From: Paracoccaceae bacterium
GTDB lineage: Bacteria; Pseudomonadota; Alphaproteobacteria; Rhodobacterales; Rhodobacteraceae
Assembly (NCBI GenBank): GCA_003564655.1
Contig: PXES01000402.1
Coordinates: 1 to 10,324 of the forward strand
DNA: 10,324 nucleotides
Reading direction: 5' to 3'
The notes under the pieces are model-generated. The model saw nothing but the letters and a program-made list of their open reading frames with translations. It ran no database searches and had not been told where the DNA came from. Of the stretch, positions 6,760 through 10,324 are shown in pieces (within the stretch, counting starts at the first letter, position 1; each line of letters begins with the position of its first letter). The translations under genes and the position numbers were made by a program.

Positions 6760-6803
6760 ACCGGACCGCCAGGCCCGTTCCCCCCTCAGACAAAGGCCAC
6801 CCG

Positions 6804-7898
6804 ATGAAGGCAGCGCTCTGCACCAGCTTCAACGCGCCCCTGGAAATCACCGACCTCCCCCTCGCCCCTCCGCGCGCGGGCGAGGTCGCGGTGACGCTTG
6901 CTGCCTGCGCGATCTGCCATTCCGACCTGCATTTCATCGAGGGCGCCTGGGGCGGTGATCTGCCTGCCGTCTACGGGCATGAGGCCGCGGGCTGGGTCAG
7001 CGGCGTGGGCGAGGGCGTGGCCGACTATCGCATCGGCGATCCAGTGCTGGTGACGCTGATCCGCGCCTGCGGCACTTGTCAGTGCTGCGGCGACGGCCGC
7101 CCGGTGATCTGTGAGTACCCCGGCGATGGCCTCTCGCCCCTGTCGCTCTCGGATGGCACGCCGGTGGTGCAGGGAATGAAGACCGGCGCCTTCGCCGAAA
7201 GGGTCACGGTGCACGCCAGCCAGTTGGCCCCGCTGCCGCGGGACATGCCGATGGATGTGGCCTGTCTGCTGGCCTGCGGGGTGATTACCGGCGTCGGTGC
7301 GGTGTTCAACACGGCGGCCATGCCCGCCGGGGCCTCGGCGGTGGTGATCGGCACCGGCGGCGTGGGGCTGAACGCCATTCAGGGCGCGCGGATCGCGGGC
7401 GCGCGGCGGATCATCGCCATGGACGTGGCGCCGGAAAAGCTGGAGGCGGCGGAAGCCTTCGGCGCCACCGACGGGGTGCTGGCCACGGACGCCGACGCGC
7501 GCAAACAGGTCAAGAAACTGACCGGCGGGCGCGGAGCGGATTACGTCTTTGTCACCGTGGGCGCGGTGATAGCCTATGAGCAGGCGCTGACGCTCACCGC
7601 GCCGGGCGGCGCCATCATCATGGCGGGCATGACCGGCAGCGAGGATTTCATGCGCCTCAACCCGATGATGGTCGCCTATCAGGAACAGCGGCTGATCGGG
7701 TCGAAGATGGGCGGCACCGTGCTGCGCCGCGACATTCCGCGTCTGATCGAGCTTTACCAGCAGGGGCGCTTGATGCTCGACGAACTGATCTCCAACCGCT
7801 ACCCGCTGGAGCGGATCAACGACGCCATCGCCGACACCGCGAAGGGCGGCACGCGGCGTAACGTGATCTTGTTCGACGCGTTCGAGGCCGGGCCATGA
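6804..7898 (+). CDS. Zinc-dependent alcohol dehydrogenase (MDR superfamily)
   Basis: This 364-residue medium-chain dehydrogenase oxidises an alcohol or hemiacetal-type substrate with NAD(H). Catalytic zinc ligands are visible: C38 in AICHSDLH, H59-E60 in GHEAAG and C158 in LLACGVITG. The structural zinc lobe is C89-x2-C92-x2-C95-x7-C103. The Rossmann motif GTGGVG is at 183-188. The acidic D207 at the end of the second strand (IIAMDVAPEK) favours NAD over NADP. The overall pattern is closest to the class III/glutathione- or mycothiol-dependent formaldehyde dehydrogenase branch, but that reaction is not proven. AAAGG lies about 7 nt before the ATG. It starts 77 bp after the demethylase and overlaps the enolase-superfamily gene by ATGA, so these two are co-translated. 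Confidence 0.92.
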   Translation: MKAALCTSFNAPLEITDLPLAPPRAGEVAVTLAACAICHSDLHFIEGAWGGDLPAVYGHEAAGWVSGVGEGVADYRIGDPVLVTLIRACGTCQCCGDGRPVICEYPGDGLSPLSLSDGTPVVQGMKTGAFAERVTVHASQLAPLPRDMPMDVACLLACGVITGVGAVFNTAAMPAGASAVVIGTGGVGLNAIQGARIAGARRIIAMDVAPEKLEAAEAFGATDGVLATDADARKQVKKLTGGRGADYVFVTVGAVIAYEQALTLTAPGGAIIMAGMTGSEDFMRLNPMMVAYQEQRLIGSKMGGTVLRRDIPRLIELYQQGRLMLDELISNRYPLERINDAIADTAKGGTRRNVILFDAFEAGP

Positions 7899-9127
7899 AA
7901 CTCGAAAGGCTGGAGATATTCGTGATCGGCACCCCACCCCCTGGCTGGGGAGGGCAGTACTGGATCATTGTGCGGCTGACCACCGAATGCGGGATCACCG
8001 GCTATGGCGAGGTCTACGCGGCGGCGGTCGGCCCCGAGGCCATGCGCGCGGTCATCGCGGACGTCTTCACCCGCCACATGCAGGGCGAAAACCCCGAGAA
8101 TGTGGAGATGATGTTCCGCCGCGCCTATTCCGCGGGCTTCACTCAGCGGCCCGACCCTACGGTGATGGGCGCGTTTTCGGGGCTGGAGATCGCTTGTTGG
8201 GACATTCTGGGTCAGGCGCGGGAACGCCCTGTCTGGGCGCTGCTGGGCGGCATGATGAACCCGCGCATCCGTGCCTATACCTACATCTACCCGCTGGCCC
8301 ACCACGACAAGGCCGCCTTCTGGACCAGCCCCGACATGGCCGCCGAAAGCGCGCTGGCGGCGGTGGAGCAGGGCTTCACTGCGGTCAAGCTGGACCCCGC
8401 CGGCCCCTACACCCTGCGCGGCGGGCACCAGCCGGGGATGCGCGACATCGACATGACCGACCGGATGCTGGGGGCCGTGCGTGCGGCCATCGGCAATCGC
8501 GCCGATATCCTCTTGGGCACGCATGGCCAGTTCACCCCCGCCGGTGCCATCCGTCTGGGCGCAGCGATGGAACGCCACCAGCCGCTGTGGTTCGAGGAGC
8601 CCGTGCCCCCCGACGACGTCCCTGCCATGGCCCAGGTCACGCGCGCCGTGCGAATCCCCGTCGCCACCGGCGAGCGGCTGACTACGAAGGCCGAATTCGG
8701 CGCCGTGCTGCGCGCGGGCGCGGCCAGCATCCTGCAACCGGCGCTGGGGCGCGCGGGCGGGATCTGGGAGGTCAAGAAGATCGCTGCCATGGCCGAGGTC
8801 TTTGGCGCGCAACTGGCGCCGCACCTTTACGCCGGGCCGGTGGAATGGGCGGCGAACATCCATCTGGCGGCCAGTATCCCGAACCTGCTGATGATCGAGT
8901 GCATCGGCACGGGGGGCGATTTCCACCTGCCCCTGATCGGTCACACGCTGCGGGTCGAGGACGGCTTCGTCACCCCGCCCGAAGCGCCCGGGCTTGGCAT
9001 TGACTTCGATGAAACGCTCGCCCGCGCACACCCCTATACAGGCCGCGCCCTGCATCTGGAGATGCGGGAAGCGCCCTGCGACTACACCCATGGCAACAAT
9101 TTCGAAGGAGGAGCGCCGCGCGACTGA
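7895..9127 (+). CDS. Mandelate racemase/muconate lactonizing enzyme family protein (galactonate dehydratase-like)
   Basis: The 410-residue protein is in the enolase superfamily. A capping domain occupies about residues 1-125 (GYGEVYAAAVG, GLEIACWDILGQ, WALLGG), followed by the TIM-barrel domain. Barrel signatures are FTAVKLDPAGPY with K165 and D167, LLGTHGQF (206-213), WFEEP (232-236), ATGERL (257-262), ILQPALGRAGG (279-289) and APH (308-310). E234/E235 and E260 are expected Mg2+ ligands, and H210 and H310 match the acid/base histidines of galactonate dehydratase. The usual Asp of the third strand (D-x-N/H) is replaced by G208 in LGTH. Members of this family abstract the proton alpha to a carboxylate, giving dehydration or racemisation of acid sugars or amino-acid derivatives. 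The start overlaps the dehydrogenase stop (ATGA), with GAGG 7 nt upstream. The reaction and substrate are unassigned. Confidence 0.9.
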   Translation: MKLERLEIFVIGTPPPGWGGQYWIIVRLTTECGITGYGEVYAAAVGPEAMRAVIADVFTRHMQGENPENVEMMFRRAYSAGFTQRPDPTVMGAFSGLEIACWDILGQARERPVWALLGGMMNPRIRAYTYIYPLAHHDKAAFWTSPDMAAESALAAVEQGFTAVKLDPAGPYTLRGGHQPGMRDIDMTDRMLGAVRAAIGNRADILLGTHGQFTPAGAIRLGAAMERHQPLWFEEPVPPDDVPAMAQVTRAVRIPVATGERLTTKAEFGAVLRAGAASILQPALGRAGGIWEVKKIAAMAEVFGAQLAPHLYAGPVEWAANIHLAASIPNLLMIECIGTGGDFHLPLIGHTLRVEDGFVTPPEAPGLGIDFDETLARAHPYTGRALHLEMREAPCDYTHGNNFEGGAPRD

Positions 9128-9281
9128 TCCCCACACCGACGCAGATTCACCTTGCAAGACCGGCATCATGTCGCTTTTGATACATCTCATGACGCATTCG
9201 ATCCGCGATCCGCGGTAAATGCACCAAGACTGAACCCAAGGGTGGCCCCAGAGCCAGCCGATGAACAGGGAGATCCAACCA
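9128..9281. other. Intergenic region before the solute-binding protein gene
   Basis: The 154-bp spacer probably holds a promoter for the transport gene, since the upstream genes are overlapped but this one is separated. It contains a tandem ATCCGCG (9201-9214) that also forms a small hairpin CCGCG-ATC-CGCGG (9203-9215), with no U-tract. AGGGAG at 9268-9273 is the ribosome site for ATG 9282. I found no convincing -35/-10 pair and no riboswitch. Confidence 0.4.
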
Positions 9282-10324
9282 ATGATCCACAAGAAGCGCA
9301 AAGCCACCGAACTACACAGCGCCGCCCGCCTCTATGCCCGCGAATGCGAAGACGGCAAGCTGAGCCGCCGCGAATTCCTGACCCGTGCGACGGCGCTGGG
9401 CGTCGCCGCACCCGCCGCCTACGGCCTGCTGGGGCTGAGCGCCCCCGCCGCGCGCGCCGACACGCCGCAGATGGGCGGCACGCTGCGCATTCAGATGGAC
9501 GTGCGCGCCCAGCGCGACCCGCGCACCTGGGACTGGTCGGAGCTGGCGAATGCCTGCCGGGGCTGGCTGGAATATCTGGTTCAATACAACCGTGACGGCA
9601 CCATCACCGGCGTCCTGCTGGAAGACTGGGAAGCGAACGAGGACGCTACCGAATATACGCTCATGCTCCGCCAGGGCGTGACCTGGAACAACGGTGACGC
9701 TTTCACCGCCGAGCACGTCAAGCATAATTTCGAGCGCTGGTGCGACACCTCGGTCGAGGGCAATTCCATGCCCAGCCGGATGGGCGCGATCATTGAAGAC
9801 GGGCAGATGCGCGACGACGCGGTCGAGGTGGTGGACGAGCACACAGTGCGCCTGCACCTGTCGCGGCCCGATATCACCATCATCTCGGGGCTGGCCGACT
9901 ACCCGGCCGCCGTGGTGCACCCCGATTTCAATGGCGACCCCATCGGCGACCCCATCGGGACCGGTCCCTACCGCCCGGTCACCTACGAAACCGGCATCCG
10001 CGCCGTGGTCGAGCGCAACCCCGATCATAGCTGGTGGAACGAGGGCAATGGCGCCTGGCTCGACCGGGTCGAGTTCATCGATCTGGGCACTGACCCGGCG
10101 GCCTGGGTGGCCTCGGCCGAAGGCGGCGAGATCGACATGCTCTACGAGACCACGGGCGATTTCCTCGACATCTTCACCGCCATCGGCATGGAAGAGACCG
10201 AGGCCGTCACTTCGGCCACGCTGGTCGTGCGGTTCAATCAGTCCGATGCACCCTATGACAACGTCAATGTGCGCCGCGCCCTGCAAATGGCCGTCAACAA
10301 CGCGCAGGTGCTCGAACTCGGCTA
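9282..10324 (+). CDS. Tat-exported ABC transporter substrate-binding protein, family 5 (partial, C-terminus beyond window)
   Basis: The frame stays open from ATG 9282 to the right edge (347 codons seen). The N-terminus is a twin-arginine signal: after about 27 polar residues comes SRREFL (28-33), then a hydrophobic stretch and a likely cleavage after APAARA (residue 59). The mature part matches SBP_bac_5 (oligopeptide/dipeptide/nickel-type) proteins: GGTLRIQMD, YTLMLRQGVTWNNGDAFTAEHVKHNFERW, PIGTGPYRPVTYE, and VRRALQMAVN near the edge. These periplasmic proteins bind peptides, opines, glycosides or other small organics and hand them to a permease/ATPase, whose genes would lie to the right. 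An in-frame ATG at 9261 adds seven residues but lacks a good ribosome site. Location beside the demethylase, dehydrogenase and enolase-family genes suggests it imports the pathway substrate. Confidence 0.9.
   Translation, partial: MIHKKRKATELHSAARLYARECEDGKLSRREFLTRATALGVAAPAAYGLLGLSAPAARADTPQMGGTLRIQMDVRAQRDPRTWDWSELANACRGWLEYLVQYNRDGTITGVLLEDWEANEDATEYTLMLRQGVTWNNGDAFTAEHVKHNFERWCDTSVEGNSMPSRMGAIIEDGQMRDDAVEVVDEHTVRLHLSRPDITIISGLADYPAAVVHPDFNGDPIGDPIGTGPYRPVTYETGIRAVVERNPDHSWWNEGNGAWLDRVEFIDLGTDPAAWVASAEGGEIDMLYETTGDFLDIFTAIGMEETEAVTSATLVVRFNQSDAPYDNVNVRRALQMAVNNAQVLELG

Noticed and set aside
7895..9127. Assignment as hydroxyproline-betaine epimerase or proline-betaine racemase
   Set aside because: Those enzymes are of the muconate-lactonizing subgroup with a KxK motif and a different barrel pattern. 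This protein has KxD, FEEP, TGE and APH features of the galactonate dehydratase-like branch.
9203..9215. Small CCGCG/CGCGG hairpin as a rho-independent terminator
   Set aside because: The stem is only 5 bp and is followed by TAAATG, with no run of T, so it cannot be called a terminator.
7799..9307. Long open frame (502 codons) on the minus strand opposite the enolase-superfamily gene
   Set aside because: It overlaps a clear MR/MLE-family gene on the plus strand, shows no domain motifs and has shadow-type composition.
9312..10286. Open frame (324 codons) on the minus strand at the right end
   Set aside because: It lies opposite the Tat signal and SBP_bac_5 domain of the plus-strand gene and has no recognisable motif.

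Overview
The window looks like chromosomal DNA of a high-GC alphaproteobacterium, most likely Rhodobacterales (Roseobacter/Rhodobacter type). The evidence is the codon use, the dense head-to-tail operons with 4-bp start/stop overlaps, and the gene content: an FAD demethylase fused to GcvT, a PhnD-like protein, a Tat-exported family 5 solute-binding protein, and an intergenic motif I associate with that group. No 16S or other phylogenetic marker is present, so this is an inference.

Left part (1-1550, minus strand): a type II restriction-modification module. A C5-cytosine methyltransferase (1425-454) is followed, with a TGATG stop/start overlap, by an NgoMIV-family restriction endonuclease that runs off the left edge. 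The two together predict the specificity GCCGGC. This segment is visibly less GC-rich than the rest, as expected for an acquired module. Its AT-rich promoter region holds a perfect tandem 11-bp repeat that contains GTTC-N7-GTTC, the form of the alphaproteobacterial LexA (SOS) box.

Middle (1551-2531): an XRE-family regulator on the minus strand, divergent from the metabolic genes. The intergenic region between them holds a repeated AGTGAACA word, one copy lying in a perfect inverted repeat, as candidate operator.

Right part (2532-10324, plus strand): a metabolic locus. A membrane histidine-box (fatty acid desaturase-type) oxygenase, a PhnD-like protein without a signal peptide, and a DAO-GcvT demethylase (dimethylglycine/sarcosine dehydrogenase type) are tightly overlapped. 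A 77-bp gap with a hairpin-bearing repeat follows. Then come a zinc alcohol dehydrogenase and a mandelate racemase/galactonate dehydratase-type enolase-superfamily protein, again overlapped. After a 154-bp gap comes a Tat-secreted SBP_bac_5 protein cut by the right edge.

The locus is best read as uptake and oxidative breakdown of an unidentified N-methylated or hydroxylated organic compound. The C1 unit would pass to tetrahydrofolate. The actual substrate cannot be read from the sequence.
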